Shown: positions 7,388-16,682, numbered from the stretch's first letter. The stretch is 64,000 nucleotides of DNA from CAMLJR01 sp964631955 (GCA_964631955.1 CAZWBA010000009.1:1-64000); one strand, 5' to 3'. The notes: generated by a model not told the origin, from the letters alone. Numbers and translations: made by a program.

Positions 7388-9408
7388 GTGGGGATCGGTG
7401 CGGTGACGTCAGCCTTCGCCAGCACCATTGCAACCTGATGCTTCTTGTCATCGATCGATGCAATCTTCACTTCGACCTGCTGGTCGAGCAGATAGTTTTG
7501 CGTGGCCGAGCTCAGGCGCATATAGACGGGGTCGAAACTGAATTTTTCGCCGGTGTGTCGGGTGTCGACAAAGCCCTGAATACCATTGTCGTTCAATCGC
7601 ACCAAAAATCCGCTGCTCGTCACATGCACGATCGTCGCCGGAAAAATCGGTTGATGAGGTTGCGCCTGCTCGATCTGTTTTTGCAGATAATCGCAATCGA
7701 GCCATTGCTGTGCGAAATTTGCAGCCTGGCGTATGCGATCGCTGCAGTCCTGCAGTCGCGCGATGATTTCCGCGCCGATTCTCGCGGATTTTTCGCCGCG
7801 CAATCTGGCTTTGATCGCGCGATGTGTAAGGTAATCGTTGAATTTGCGAATGGGCGACGTAATGGTCGCATAACACGGCAGCCCCATGGCGAAATGCGGG
7901 GCTGTTTTCACGCTGAACTGGCTGCGCTCGAATGAGCGCGTCAGAATCTCGCGCAGAGGAAAGGCGCTGGTGGCATTCGCAACGCTTTGCATGAGTGTTA
8001 TGTAGTCCGCGAGATCGGCAATATTTTTTCCGGCGAATTGCGGCAGTTCCGCAGCGAGAAGTTTGTTCACATTGTCATGGCGTTCGCTGCGAAAACCTGC
8101 ATGACAGACAAAAATTGCGTGACCCTCATCAGCGCTGTCGAGCAGATAATTCGCAGCGCAGCGATTCGTGACCACCATGCACTCTTCGACAAGCTGGTGA
8201 GCAGCATTTTTGATTTGACGCTGATAATTCGCCACCCTGCCTTCGCTGTTGAGTTGCGCGCGATACTCATTGCGTTCGGGCAGCAGGATATGTTCGCGCT
8301 CGCGCTGCTGCTGCAGACATTTGCCGATATCGCCGAGCGCGCGCAGCGATGGCGCCCACAGCGTATCCGCAGTCGCTTCCATTGCATTCAGCATGGCTGC
8401 CGCCTGATCGTAGCTCAGCTTCGCGTGCGAGCGCACACGTGCCTGGCCGAACTCATAGCGGTCGATGCGCCCATCGCTGTCGATCCATATTTCGCAGATC
8501 AATGCAAAGCGTTCGGTATCGGGCATGAGCGAGCAGAGATCGTTCGCGAGCTGCTCGGGCAGCATCGGTACACTGAAACCCGGGAAATAGGCGCTCGTGC
8601 CGCGGGCGGCGATGACCTGTTCGAGCGTTGAGTCGGGCTTTATCCAGGCGCTCGGATCGGCGATGGCGACAGTTAATTTCCAGCGCGAATGTTTATCGTC
8701 CGTCAGGCATTCTGCGTGCAGTGCATCGTCCATGTCGCGGGTTTCGGCGCCGTCGATGGTGATGAGTGGCAGCGCGGTGAGATCGCGATAAATCTGTGCG
8801 TCGGGCTGCAAGAGATCGCTTTCGATCAGCGCGGGCGCCGACTCGGGTAAATCGAATCGCGCGAGCGCATAACGCACTGCAATATTCCTTTGATTTTCGC
8901 CACCGATAATCGCATCGATACGCCCCTGTGGTCTGCCATCGCTGAATGGATGCTGGGTGATGCATGCGCGAACCCAGTCGCCATGTTTTGGAGAGTCGGC
9001 GGGTCTGGATTGCTGTGTGGAGTGAGCGGAGGATTTATTGGCGGGGCGGCGCAATTTCGGCGGCACGAAAATCCAGCGGCTCAAGCGCGGCAGATCGGGT
9101 TCGACAAAATGTGCATTATCGCGAATCACATAACGTCCGGTGAAAGTGCGCAGCGGGCTTTCGATCAGGCGCTCCAGCTGGGCAACGGGTTTGCCTTCCG
9201 GTCCGGTGATGACTTCCACCGCGATGCGGTCATCGGGAAAAACGCGTTGCATCTGCTCGGGCGGCAAATAGATTTCGCGTCCATCATCGAGCGTCACAAA
9301 ACCGAAGCGACCCTGACTGCCCTTGACGATGCCTTCGGCGCGATCCTTGCTATCGTGGATGTTTTGCTTGAGTTGGCGCAATTGCGCCAGGGTGTCTGGA
9401 TTCAACAT
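7384..9408 (-). CDS. rnb: exoribonuclease II family 3'-5' RNase
   Basis: 674 residues, close to RNase II length (about 640-660) and shorter than RNase R. An N-terminal cold-shock-like region (GRFGFVTLDDGREIYLP) is followed by the RNB catalytic domain, with the metal-binding acidic signature in TIDGAETRDMDDAL near residues 217-230, and a C-terminal S1 domain (FPATIVHVTSSGFLVRL onward). It degrades single-stranded RNA processively in the cytoplasm. The stop codon TAG is donated by the adjacent palindromic repeat, so the last residues may differ from relatives. RNase R is less likely because of the length. Confidence 0.85.
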   Translation of the reverse strand: MLNPDTLAQLRQLKQNIHDSKDRAEGIVKGSQGRFGFVTLDDGREIYLPPEQMQRVFPDDRIAVEVITGPEGKPVAQLERLIESPLRTFTGRYVIRDNAHFVEPDLPRLSRWIFVPPKLRRPANKSSAHSTQQSRPADSPKHGDWVRACITQHPFSDGRPQGRIDAIIGGENQRNIAVRYALARFDLPESAPALIESDLLQPDAQIYRDLTALPLITIDGAETRDMDDALHAECLTDDKHSRWKLTVAIADPSAWIKPDSTLEQVIAARGTSAYFPGFSVPMLPEQLANDLCSLMPDTERFALICEIWIDSDGRIDRYEFGQARVRSHAKLSYDQAAAMLNAMEATADTLWAPSLRALGDIGKCLQQQREREHILLPERNEYRAQLNSEGRVANYQRQIKNAAHQLVEECMVVTNRCAANYLLDSADEGHAIFVCHAGFRSERHDNVNKLLAAELPQFAGKNIADLADYITLMQSVANATSAFPLREILTRSFERSQFSVKTAPHFAMGLPCYATITSPIRKFNDYLTHRAIKARLRGEKSARIGAEIIARLQDCSDRIRQAANFAQQWLDCDYLQKQIEQAQPHQPIFPATIVHVTSSGFLVRLNDNGIQGFVDTRHTGEKFSFDPVYMRLSSATQNYLLDQQVEVKIASIDDKKHQVAMVLAKADVTAPIPT

Positions 9409-9949
9409 GCGATTTTGATGACTTTGCCGCTGCGTGCTTTCTATTTCCGGTCGGGGATGGGGCCGGCAACAGTTCGCGTTAAAGAGGGCGTACAGGGTAG
9501 CGGAAAACCGCGGTGAATGGCAGTGCGGAACGCGCGTTACCCTGTTGAATCGAGCGCGTTGAAATGCGGTAAATAATTTAATCCGTGTTTCGTAACGGCT
9601 AAAAATATTTCAGGGAGTTCGGTTGACAAACCAACGGGTGACTCAAATAATTCTTACGAACGCTCATATGTCGGGACTGCTTCGTTGCCTTTCATGAATC
9701 AGCAACGTACTTGGTATGGCCTGCAGGGAGCGACCGCGCTTGATATTTTTCATGCACTTCGAAAGTGGAATTCAGCGCGCTTCGTCAAACCTCGTGGCCC
9801 GTTTAGCCGCTCATTGCAGCGGGACACTTTTGCAGTGTCGAATTCATCGCAGTTTTTTTTCCTCTCTGTTTTTCGCCCGTTTCTCACACGTCTCTTTTTC
9901 ACATCCGTGCACTTCTCGTTAATCCAGCCTTTGCGGGGAATTAATCATC
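9409..9949 (+). other. 541-base intergenic region between divergent rnb and phoH
   Basis: Holds a promoter-like pair for phoH (listed separately) and a T-rich leader. A 102-codon open frame at 9685-9993 runs into the phoH start in another frame, has no ribosome-binding site and no family resemblance; it is not called. No RNA family was recognised. Confidence 0.5.
9623..9651 (+). promoter_or_regulatory. sigma-70-like promoter, probably for phoH
   Basis: A perfect TTGACA at 9623-9628 is followed after 17 bases by AATAAT at 9646-9651. It leaves a leader of roughly 290 bases before the PhoH start, which is long; other promoters closer to the gene are possible. Confidence 0.45.
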
Positions 9950-11338
9950 ATGGAAAAAGTATACGTCCTCGATACCAATGTCCTGCTGCATGATCCTCTC
10001 GCACTCAATGCGTTCGATGAACATCGTGTCGTTGTGCCGATGACGGTGCTCGAAGAGCTCGATGCAATCAAGGATCGCCGCGATAAGGATGTCAGTCGTG
10101 AAGCGCGTATTGCGATCAATGCGATCGATAAGGTGCTGGCGAATGCATCGCCGAAGGAAATTCAGGACGGTGTGGAAATTCCGGGCAGCGGTGTCGGCGG
10201 TCGCCCCAATGGACGGTTATCGATTTATCCCGATCAGCTGATTCATCTCGATAATAAAGCGCCATATCTCGATGGTTCATCGCAACAGACAAACGATAAT
10301 CGCATCATCAATGTCGCACTGCATCTGCAGGCAACCAATATCGGCGCCTACGTATGTCTCGTGACGAAAGACATCAACATGCGATTGAAGGCAAAAGGCT
10401 CGGGATTGCAGCACGTGGAGGATTACCGGAAGGATCGCGTGCTCGACGATATCGATCTGATGGCGAAGGGTTATGAAAAGGTTGAGGGCGAATTCTGGTC
10501 GCGTGTCGATAAGGTCAAAACCTTTCGCCGCAATACCGATACCGTGCATCTGGTGGCGCGCAGCGTTTTGCCCGATGCGTATCCGAATATGTTCATCGTC
10601 GACGAAGCGGATTTTGTGGGGTATGTGCAACAGGTCGACAATGAATTTATTGAATTGGTCGATTTGCATACCGACCGTTTAATGGCGCAGCGTTTATGGG
10701 GACTGACACCGCGCAACCTCGAACAGGCGATGGCGTTTTTTCTGATCCAGCGCGCCGAAGTGGATATGACGGTATTGACGGGGCCGGCGGGTTCCGGAAA
10801 AACATTGATCGCGCTTGCATACGGGCTGCATGCCATTATCGAAGAAAAGCGGTATGACAAACTTATTGTCGCGCGTTCGACGCCGCCGATTGCTGAAGAT
10901 ATCGGCTTTCTGCCCGGCACCGAAGAGGAAAAAATGGCGCCGTGGCTGGCGGCATTCGATGACAATCTCGAAGTGCTGCACGGTGGCGATGATTCGCCGA
11001 TGAGCAGCATCGAATACGTCAAGCAGCGCGCCAATATTCAGTTCAAGTCGCTCAATTTCATGCGCGGCCGCTCATTCAATAATGCTTACATCGTCATTGA
11101 CGAAGCGCAGGGGCTGACGCAATTTCAGTTGAAATCGATCATCACGCGCGTCGGTGCGAATTCGAAAATCGTGGTGCTCGGCAACCTCGCGCAGATCGAT
11201 AACAAATATATTTCGCCGCTGACCTCGGGTCTGACTTATCTCGTCGAAAAATGTAAGGCGTTTCCGCATACGGGCGTCATGCACGTGAACGGAATCGAGC
11301 GCAGCCGGCTCGCGGCGTTCGCCGAGGAAAATCTGTAA
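9950..11338 (+). CDS. PIN-PhoH fusion ATPase (PhoH2 type)
   Basis: 462 residues. An N-terminal PIN nuclease domain (YVLDTNVLLHDP, with conserved acidic residues through EELDAIKDRR) is fused to a C-terminal PhoH ATPase with P-loop GPAGSGKT near residue 280 and Walker B YIVIDEAQ. This arrangement is that of PhoH2/YlaK proteins, proposed to be RNA helicase-RNases. It is single-standing, and the following TetR gene begins more than 100 bases later. Confidence 0.92.
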   Translation: MEKVYVLDTNVLLHDPLALNAFDEHRVVVPMTVLEELDAIKDRRDKDVSREARIAINAIDKVLANASPKEIQDGVEIPGSGVGGRPNGRLSIYPDQLIHLDNKAPYLDGSSQQTNDNRIINVALHLQATNIGAYVCLVTKDINMRLKAKGSGLQHVEDYRKDRVLDDIDLMAKGYEKVEGEFWSRVDKVKTFRRNTDTVHLVARSVLPDAYPNMFIVDEADFVGYVQQVDNEFIELVDLHTDRLMAQRLWGLTPRNLEQAMAFFLIQRAEVDMTVLTGPAGSGKTLIALAYGLHAIIEEKRYDKLIVARSTPPIAEDIGFLPGTEEEKMAPWLAAFDDNLEVLHGGDDSPMSSIEYVKQRANIQFKSLNFMRGRSFNNAYIVIDEAQGLTQFQLKSIITRVGANSKIVVLGNLAQIDNKYISPLTSGLTYLVEKCKAFPHTGVMHVNGIERSRLAAFAEENL

Positions 11339-11462
11339 CAGGACGGTTGCTATATGGCCTGATTTAAATAGCAATGGCCGCAACCGCCATTCCTGCCGCG
11401 CGGCGCACTGTGTATGATCTTCGCAATGTGCTGAAACTCGAAGCGGGTGAGTGGTGCGGGCC

Positions 11463-12110
11463 ATGGATATCAATAACGACAATAACGATAAGGTGCGCTG
11501 GGGAAATCGCAGGCGCGCCGATTCCGATTTTGCTCGCGAGCAGATTCTCGATGCAGCGCTACGCTGCTTTGAAAAGCTGAGCTATCAAAAGACGCGAATG
11601 GAACATATCGCCACCGAGGCGAAAATATCGCGACAAACGATTTATCGCTATTTTCCCAATCGCGATGAAGTCGTCATGGGCGTCATCATGCGTGAGCTGT
11701 ATCGTCTGATCGATGTTTTCCGCGAGCGCGTCGATATTGCAGCGTCCTTTGCCGAGTACGTTGTGGAAACGCTGGCGGTGGCGGACGAAGCTGTACAGAG
11801 TTCACCGGTGCTCGGTCTGCTGCTGCGGGAAACGACGGTCTGGATCAGCCGGCCCAATGCCGATCTCAACGATATCTTCACGCTGTTCAATGCGTATTTC
11901 AGGGATCGCTTCGATGCGGCGAAAGCGGCAGGCGAACTGCGCGACGGCATTCAGTTCGAGACATTCACCGATTGGGTCAGTCATGTGGGCGCGAGCTTCA
12001 TGATGGTGCCCAGGCTGAGCGATTCCTGCGATTTTCGTGACATGCTCTGGCATTTCCTGATGCCGGCGATCGTTCGGGAAAAGGCGATACCGCTCGATAA
12101 GCGCGGTTAA
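11463..12110 (+). CDS. TetR-family transcriptional regulator A
   Basis: About 215 residues. The N-terminal helix-turn-helix (AREQILDAALRCFEK through ISRQTIYRYFPNRDEVV) is a typical TetR_N domain. The C-terminal ligand domain is unassigned. It is clearly paralogous to the next gene: both share AREQILDAALRC, QKTRMEHIA, a GELR-GI-FE segment and an ending MLW-MP/IPSIV. A GTG start at 11451 would add four residues. No divergent or adjacent target gene is obvious, so its regulon is unknown. Confidence 0.9.
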   Translation: MDINNDNNDKVRWGNRRRADSDFAREQILDAALRCFEKLSYQKTRMEHIATEAKISRQTIYRYFPNRDEVVMGVIMRELYRLIDVFRERVDIAASFAEYVVETLAVADEAVQSSPVLGLLLRETTVWISRPNADLNDIFTLFNAYFRDRFDAAKAAGELRDGIQFETFTDWVSHVGASFMMVPRLSDSCDFRDMLWHFLMPAIVREKAIPLDKRG

Positions 12111-12312
12111 TTCCCCGCTGAAATTCACGATGCACCGCCAGCCCTGTGCGGCCGGCCCTTAGGCTTTTGACGCGAAATAAATGACATTTTCCGCTTATGC
12201 CTTTCCGGTGTATTGACTTGGTCACATTTGGCCTTAATCTCCCATCTGATAGCCGCTTTCAGACCTGATAATAATTTTCAGAATAAAAATAAAACTCGGC
12301 GCTGTTGCGCAT

Positions 12313-12966
12313 ATGGTGATGATCATGACGATGGACGCACCGGTCCTGCGATGGGGCGAAGGCAAGCGTGTCGATCCCGACGTTGCGCGCGAGCAGATTC
12401 TCGACGCGGCATTGCGCTGCTATCAGCAGAACACCTTCCAGAAAACGCGGATGGAGCACATTGCGCGCGAGGCGAAGGTATCCCGCACGACTATCTATCG
12501 CTATTTTGAAAGCCGTGACGATGTGTTGATCGGTGTGGTTTTGCGATCGTTGCGAGAGCTGATGGATATTCTCCGTGAACGCGTCGGCGCCGCGCCCACC
12601 TTTGCCGAATTCGTTGTCGAAACGATCGCGATCACGATCGATTACATGCCGCATTTGCCGTTGTTTGAAATCGTGATGAAAGAGGGTGCCGCTGTCATCG
12701 GTCGCGTGCACGTCAGCAACAACGAGGTGTTCGGGATTGCAGCCATGCATTTCAGGACGCGTTTCGAGCACGCGGCAGCCGCCGGGGAATTGCGCAGCGG
12801 CATTGCATTCGAACAATTCATGGAGTGGATCATTCACATGGGCTCGACGTTTGTGCTGGTGCCTTCGGCGCGCTGCGAAGAAAAAGGTATTCGCCAGATG
12901 TTGTGGCGCTACATGATTCCATCGATCGTCGCGAAAAAATTCATTCCGCCCGACCGGCGCGCGTAA
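12313..12966 (+). CDS. TetR-family transcriptional regulator B (paralogue of A)
   Basis: 217 residues with TetR_N helix-turn-helix (VSRTTIYRYFESRDDVL). It is similar to regulator A over its whole length, indicating tandem duplication followed by divergence. The N terminus offers three closely spaced ATGs (12313, 12322 or 12328), and no strong ribosome-binding site separates them. The 200-base gap before it contains only a weak TTGACT-like element near 12213. Target genes are unknown. Confidence 0.88.
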   Translation: MVMIMTMDAPVLRWGEGKRVDPDVAREQILDAALRCYQQNTFQKTRMEHIAREAKVSRTTIYRYFESRDDVLIGVVLRSLRELMDILRERVGAAPTFAEFVVETIAITIDYMPHLPLFEIVMKEGAAVIGRVHVSNNEVFGIAAMHFRTRFEHAAAAGELRSGIAFEQFMEWIIHMGSTFVLVPSARCEEKGIRQMLWRYMIPSIVAKKFIPPDRRA

Positions 12967-13437
12967 TCATCCCGGCAATATCAATCTGGCCGTTTGCAGC
13001 AGGGCGCATGCGAAAACGCCGGCAAGTATGTCGTCGATCATGATGCCGAAACCGCCGCGTACCTGTTTATCGCACCAGCTGATCGGCCATGGTTTCCAGA
13101 TATCGATCAGGCGAAACAGTAAGAATCCTGCTGCGATCCATGCGGGCGATACCGGTATCCATGCCAGCGTAATCCATAAGCCGACAAACTCATCCCACAC
13201 AATCGATTGATGATCGTGTGTGCGCTGATGGTGCGCAGTTTTTTCGCAAACATAAATACCTGTGACGATACCCGCAGCGATGATGATTCCATACCAGATG
13301 GTCGGCAGAAAATGCATCGGCCACCAGGGAATCAGCGCGGTCAGCGTGCCGAATGTTCCGGGTGCGCGCGGCGCGAGCCCGCTGCCAAAGCCGGTGGCGA
13401 TTAAATGTATCGGATTGCGAAGATCGAGTTTGCTCAT
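12967..13437 (-). CDS. pgpA: phosphatidylglycerophosphatase A
   Basis: 156 residues. Membrane enzyme that dephosphorylates phosphatidylglycerol phosphate to phosphatidylglycerol. The family signature ATGFGSGLAPRAPGTFGTL stands at the N terminus, and the conserved IVWDEFVGLW and IMIDDILAGV acidic motifs are present, with about three hydrophobic helices. It is the last gene of the run ribE-ribBA-ribH-nusB-thiL-pgpA, the usual order in gammaproteobacteria. Its end abuts the TetR-B stop codon. Confidence 0.95.
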   Translation of the reverse strand: MSKLDLRNPIHLIATGFGSGLAPRAPGTFGTLTALIPWWPMHFLPTIWYGIIIAAGIVTGIYVCEKTAHHQRTHDHQSIVWDEFVGLWITLAWIPVSPAWIAAGFLLFRLIDIWKPWPISWCDKQVRGGFGIMIDDILAGVFACALLQTARLILPG

Positions 13438-13458
13438 ATCAGGACAGGCGGGGCCATT

Positions 13459-14430
13459 TTAAAAATGCTTGTATCCACTGGCTGCGAGTATTTGCAGGGT
13501 GCCGTTGCTGTCGCGAGCCGATAACTGATTGCCTTCGACGATGGCGCCGATTTCGCTCAACGGTATGGCCAGGCGTTTTGCGAGATCGCCGATCGCGGAT
13601 TTATTTTGCCGGGGTACGGTGAAGCACAATTCGTAATCGTCGCCGCCACCCAGTGCAAATTCGAGCGCATGCGGATGGTCTTTTAATGCCGCCGATAGAG
13701 GCAGTCTGGCGAGGTCGATTTCAGCGCCAACACCACTGCGCTCAAGAATATGAGCGAGATCGGCAGAGAAACCATCGGAAATATCGATGGCGGAATGCGC
13801 GATGCCGCGCAATGCCATGCCGAGTGCAACACGTGGCGCCGGCTGGTAATAACGCTGCAGATAAAATTGCTGATCGCCATTCAGCCCGGCATTCGGCGTT
13901 GAAAGATAATCCAGCGCCGCACGCGCATCGCCGAGCGTGCCCGATACGTAGATGGCATCGCCGGCTTTCGCGCCGCTGCGCAATAGCGCGCTGCCTGCCG
14001 GTAATGCGCCCATTACCTGAATCGTTATGGTCGTTACGCGATTGCGCGTGGTGTCGCCGCCAATCAGCGCGATATTGAATTCATCGGCGCAATCGCGCAG
14101 CCCGCGACTGAATTCGGCGATCCATTTTTCATCGCTCTGTGACAACGATAATGCGAGCGTGAACGCGAGCGGCTGCGCCCCCATCGCGGCGAGATCGGAT
14201 AAATTGCAGCGCAGGGATTTCTGCGCGATGCAGTAGGCGTCGCCCTGCGCGGGGAAATGGACATCGGCGACGAGCGTATCGACCGAAACGGCGAGCTGCT
14301 GACCGGGTGGGGGTGTCAGCAGCGCGCAATCGTCACCGATTGCCAGATCGGCGAAGGATGAGTTGCCGATGCTGGAAAAATAGCGCGCGATCAGTTCGAA
14401 TTCGCCGAGCGCATCGGTTGCGGAGGCCAC
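13459..14430 (-). CDS. thiL: thiamine-monophosphate kinase
   Basis: 323 residues. Phosphorylates thiamine monophosphate to thiamine diphosphate, the last step to the coenzyme. It has the AIRS-type fold signature GEFELIARYF, then AIGDDCALL and the acidic loop SVDTLVADVHF; IDISDGFSADLAHILERSG and GGGDDYELCFTVP are the other family blocks. It starts six bases after nusB ends, so the two are tightly co-transcribed. Confidence 0.96.
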   Translation of the reverse strand: MASATDALGEFELIARYFSSIGNSSFADLAIGDDCALLTPPPGQQLAVSVDTLVADVHFPAQGDAYCIAQKSLRCNLSDLAAMGAQPLAFTLALSLSQSDEKWIAEFSRGLRDCADEFNIALIGGDTTRNRVTTITIQVMGALPAGSALLRSGAKAGDAIYVSGTLGDARAALDYLSTPNAGLNGDQQFYLQRYYQPAPRVALGMALRGIAHSAIDISDGFSADLAHILERSGVGAEIDLARLPLSAALKDHPHALEFALGGGDDYELCFTVPRQNKSAIGDLAKRLAIPLSEIGAIVEGNQLSARDSNGTLQILAASGYKHF

Positions 14431-14436
14431 GGGAAA

Positions 14437-14889
14437 TTACCGCTTGCTGGCATTGACTTCGACAGCGCGCGTTTGCCGCGCGACATTGTCGAGCACACCG
14501 TTGATGTATTTGTGGCTTTCCGCCGCGCCGAATTTTTTTGCGAGCGATACGGCTTCGTTGATGACAACTTTAAAAGGCACATCGATTCGATAGGCGAGCT
14601 CGTAGGCGCCGATGCGCAACAAGGCGAGTTCGATGGGTGTCAATTCATTGATGGCGCGATCGATATGCGGCGCAATCAATGCATCGAGATCACCGAGTTG
14701 TGCGGGAATGCGATGCAATAACTCCTGGAAAAATTCGAGATCGACCTGAGAGAAATCGTATTCGCCGCGAAATTGCTGTTCGATCTGCTGCAGCGGATTC
14801 TGGCTCATCTGCCACTGATATAGCGCCTGCATCGCATAGTGACGCGCCTTGTGGCGCAACGCGGGGTTGAAACCGGAAGATTTCGACAT
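14437..14889 (-). CDS. nusB: transcription antitermination factor NusB
   Basis: 150 residues from MSKSSGFNPALRHKARHYAMQALYQWQ, the canonical NusB opening; the longer in-frame form adds eleven unlikely residues. NusB binds boxA RNA with NusE (S10) during rRNA transcription. The helical body ends in the conserved VINEAVSLAKKFGAAESHKYINGVLD. It lies between ribH and thiL, as in other gammaproteobacteria. Confidence 0.96.
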   Translation of the reverse strand: MSKSSGFNPALRHKARHYAMQALYQWQMSQNPLQQIEQQFRGEYDFSQVDLEFFQELLHRIPAQLGDLDALIAPHIDRAINELTPIELALLRIGAYELAYRIDVPFKVVINEAVSLAKKFGAAESHKYINGVLDNVARQTRAVEVNASKR

Positions 14890-14944
14890 TTCTCTCAACT
14901 CAAAAATTAAAGAACACGGCAACCGTCGGGATTGCGTTGGGTTT

Positions 14945-14973
14945 CTTCCCTCTTCCCAAATAGGAGAGGGAAG
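14945..14973. repeat. short hairpin repeat (family C) between ribH and nusB
   Basis: CTTCCCTC at 14945-14952 and GAGGGAAG at 14966-14973 form an 8-bp stem. The loop text TTCCCAAATAGGA resembles the hairpin at 25023-25047 (TCCCCTCCCATTTGGGGAGA), suggesting a small repeat family. On the minus strand it lies just after the ribH stop. Confidence 0.5.
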
Positions 14974-14980
14974 TAAAAAA

Positions 14981-15448
14981 CTACAAACTGCCGAGCAAGC
15001 TCACCATTTCCAGCGCGGAGAGCGCCGCCTCAGCGCCTTTATTGCCCGCTTTGGTGCCCGCGCGTTCGATGGCCTGTTCGATCGTGTCGACGGTCAATAC
15101 ACCGAATGCGACCGGTACGCCGTATTCCATCATGACTTGTGCGAGACCCTTCGTGCATTCGCCGGCCACATATTCGAAGTGCGGGGTGCCGCCGCGAATC
15201 ACTGCACCGAGTGCAATGATGGCATCGAATTTTTTCTGCTCGGCGATTTTTTTGCACACCAGCGGAATTTCGAACGCCCCCGGCGCGCGCACGACGGTAA
15301 TTTTGTTTTCGGCAATGCCGTGGCGTTTCAGTGTGTCGATGGCTGCAGCGAGCAGGCTTTCGACGACAAAGCTGTTCCAGCGTCCCACCACGATGGCGAA
15401 ATTGCCTTTGCTGGCGATGAAGGTGCCTTCGAGCGTTTTAATGGCCAT
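14981..15448 (-). CDS. ribH: 6,7-dimethyl-8-ribityllumazine synthase
   Basis: 155 residues. Condenses the butanone phosphate from RibB with the pyrimidine from RibD to make lumazine, the riboflavin precursor. Family blocks are VGRWNSFVVESLL, VVRAPGAFEIPLVCKK, ALGAVIRGGTPHFEYV with catalytic His, and FGVLTVDTIEQA. The start MAIKTLEG has AAGGGA ahead of it; the in-frame upstream extension is rejected. Confidence 0.97.
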   Translation of the reverse strand: MAIKTLEGTFIASKGNFAIVVGRWNSFVVESLLAAAIDTLKRHGIAENKITVVRAPGAFEIPLVCKKIAEQKKFDAIIALGAVIRGGTPHFEYVAGECTKGLAQVMMEYGVPVAFGVLTVDTIEQAIERAGTKAGNKGAEAALSALEMVSLLGSL

Positions 15449-15489
15449 GATATTTCCCTTAAAAATAAAAATACGTAAACGGTTTTTCA

Positions 15490-15556
15490 TCATTCCCGCG
15501 CAGGCGGGAGTCCGGATTTTCCAGCGCCTGCAGGATTCCTGTCAGCGCGGGGATGA
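15490..15556. repeat. dispersed palindrome family B
   Basis: The left arm 15490-15513 (TCATTCCCGCGCAGGCGGGA...) and right arm 15533-15556 (GGATTCCTGTCAGCGCGGGG...) are imperfect reverse complements around the spacer GGATTTTCCAGCGCCTGCA. This is the widespread CATTCCCGCG-type intergenic hairpin. It lies between ribBA and ribH; a half copy may be present at 53924-53943. Confidence 0.6.
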
Positions 15557-15569
15557 CAGGCGCTGATGC

Positions 15570-16682
15570 TCAGTTCGATTCGACATAGTCGGTGATTTCG
15601 AGATCGAAACCCGATATCGCGTTGTATTTCACCGGTGTGCCCAGGACGCGAAATTTATGCACGCCGAGGTCGCGCAGAATTTGCGAGCCCAGGCCAATCG
15701 TCATTTGTGTGCTGCGGCCGCCGACAGCAGCAGGTGCGGGTGTCGACCGTTTGCCGAGCGCAATATCGACACTCGTGAGCAGATCGTTCGGCGTTTCGTG
15801 GCCGCCGAGAATGACCAGTATGCCGCCCTCGCTCGCGATCTTGCCGAGGCAGCGCTGTGTATTCCAGCCGCCGCGACCGAGCGAAAGCGTGCCGATCACA
15901 TCGCGCAGCGTGCTGGGAAACTGCACGCGCACGAGCGGCGATTCGATATTCGCAAGATCGCCCTTGACGACGGCGAGATGAATATCGCCGTGATAGGTAT
16001 CGCGATAGGTGTGCAATACGAACTCGCCCTGATCGGTGTGAATCGGACCTTCGCTGATTTTTTCGAGACTGCTTTCGTTGACGACGCGATAGTGAATCAA
16101 ATCGGCGATAGTGCCGATTTTGATGCCGTGTTCCTGCGCGAATTTTTCGAGTTCGGGACGGCGTGCCATGGTGCCGTCGGGGTTCATGATTTCGCAGATC
16201 ACGCCCGAGGAATCGAACCCTGCGAGGCGCGCGAGATCGCAGGCCGCTTCGGTGTGACCGGCGCGCACGAGCACGCCGCCGGGCTCGGCCATCAGCGGAA
16301 AAATATGGCCGGGCTGCACGATGTCTTCGGCTTTCGCATTGCGCGCTGCGGCGGCGCGCACGGTGAGTGCGCGGTCGGCGGCGGAAATGCCGGTGGTAAC
16401 GCCGTGTGCCGCTTCGATCGACACGGTGAATTTTGTGCCGAAGCCGGAGGCGTTACGCTGCACCATGAGCGGCAATTTCAAACGCTCGCAGCGCTCGCGC
16501 GTCATCGGCATGCAAATCAGTCCGCACGCGTAACGCGCCATGAAAGCGATGTGTTCGGCAGTGACACACTCCGCGGCCATGACGATATCGCCTTCGTTTT
16601 CGCGATCCTCGTCGTCCATCAGGATCACCATTTTGCCGAGGCGAATATCCTGAATAATTTCTTCAATCGTGTTGAGTGCCAT
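15570..16682 (-). CDS. ribBA: 3,4-dihydroxy-2-butanone-4-phosphate synthase with degenerate GTP cyclohydrolase II half
   Basis: 370 residues. The N-terminal RibB domain (about 1-200) has the acidic motif ILMDDEDRENEGD and the GHTEAACDLARLAG block, so it should convert ribulose 5-phosphate to the butanone phosphate. The C-terminal half has the RibA fold but lacks the zinc-binding cysteine motif (SECLTGD...RCDCG); in its place it reads VRVQFPSTLRDVIGTLSLG. It is therefore unlikely to be an active cyclohydrolase. A separate intact ribA at 52646 supplies that step. It lies between ribE and ribH in the flavin operon. Confidence 0.93.
   Translation of the reverse strand: MALNTIEEIIQDIRLGKMVILMDDEDRENEGDIVMAAECVTAEHIAFMARYACGLICMPMTRERCERLKLPLMVQRNASGFGTKFTVSIEAAHGVTTGISAADRALTVRAAAARNAKAEDIVQPGHIFPLMAEPGGVLVRAGHTEAACDLARLAGFDSSGVICEIMNPDGTMARRPELEKFAQEHGIKIGTIADLIHYRVVNESSLEKISEGPIHTDQGEFVLHTYRDTYHGDIHLAVVKGDLANIESPLVRVQFPSTLRDVIGTLSLGRGGWNTQRCLGKIASEGGILVILGGHETPNDLLTSVDIALGKRSTPAPAAVGGRSTQMTIGLGSQILRDLGVHKFRVLGTPVKYNAISGFDLEITDYVESN

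Noticed and set aside
9685..9993. 102-codon open frame upstream of phoH
   Set aside because: No ribosome-binding site, Phe-rich low-complexity reading, and it overlaps the phoH start in another frame.
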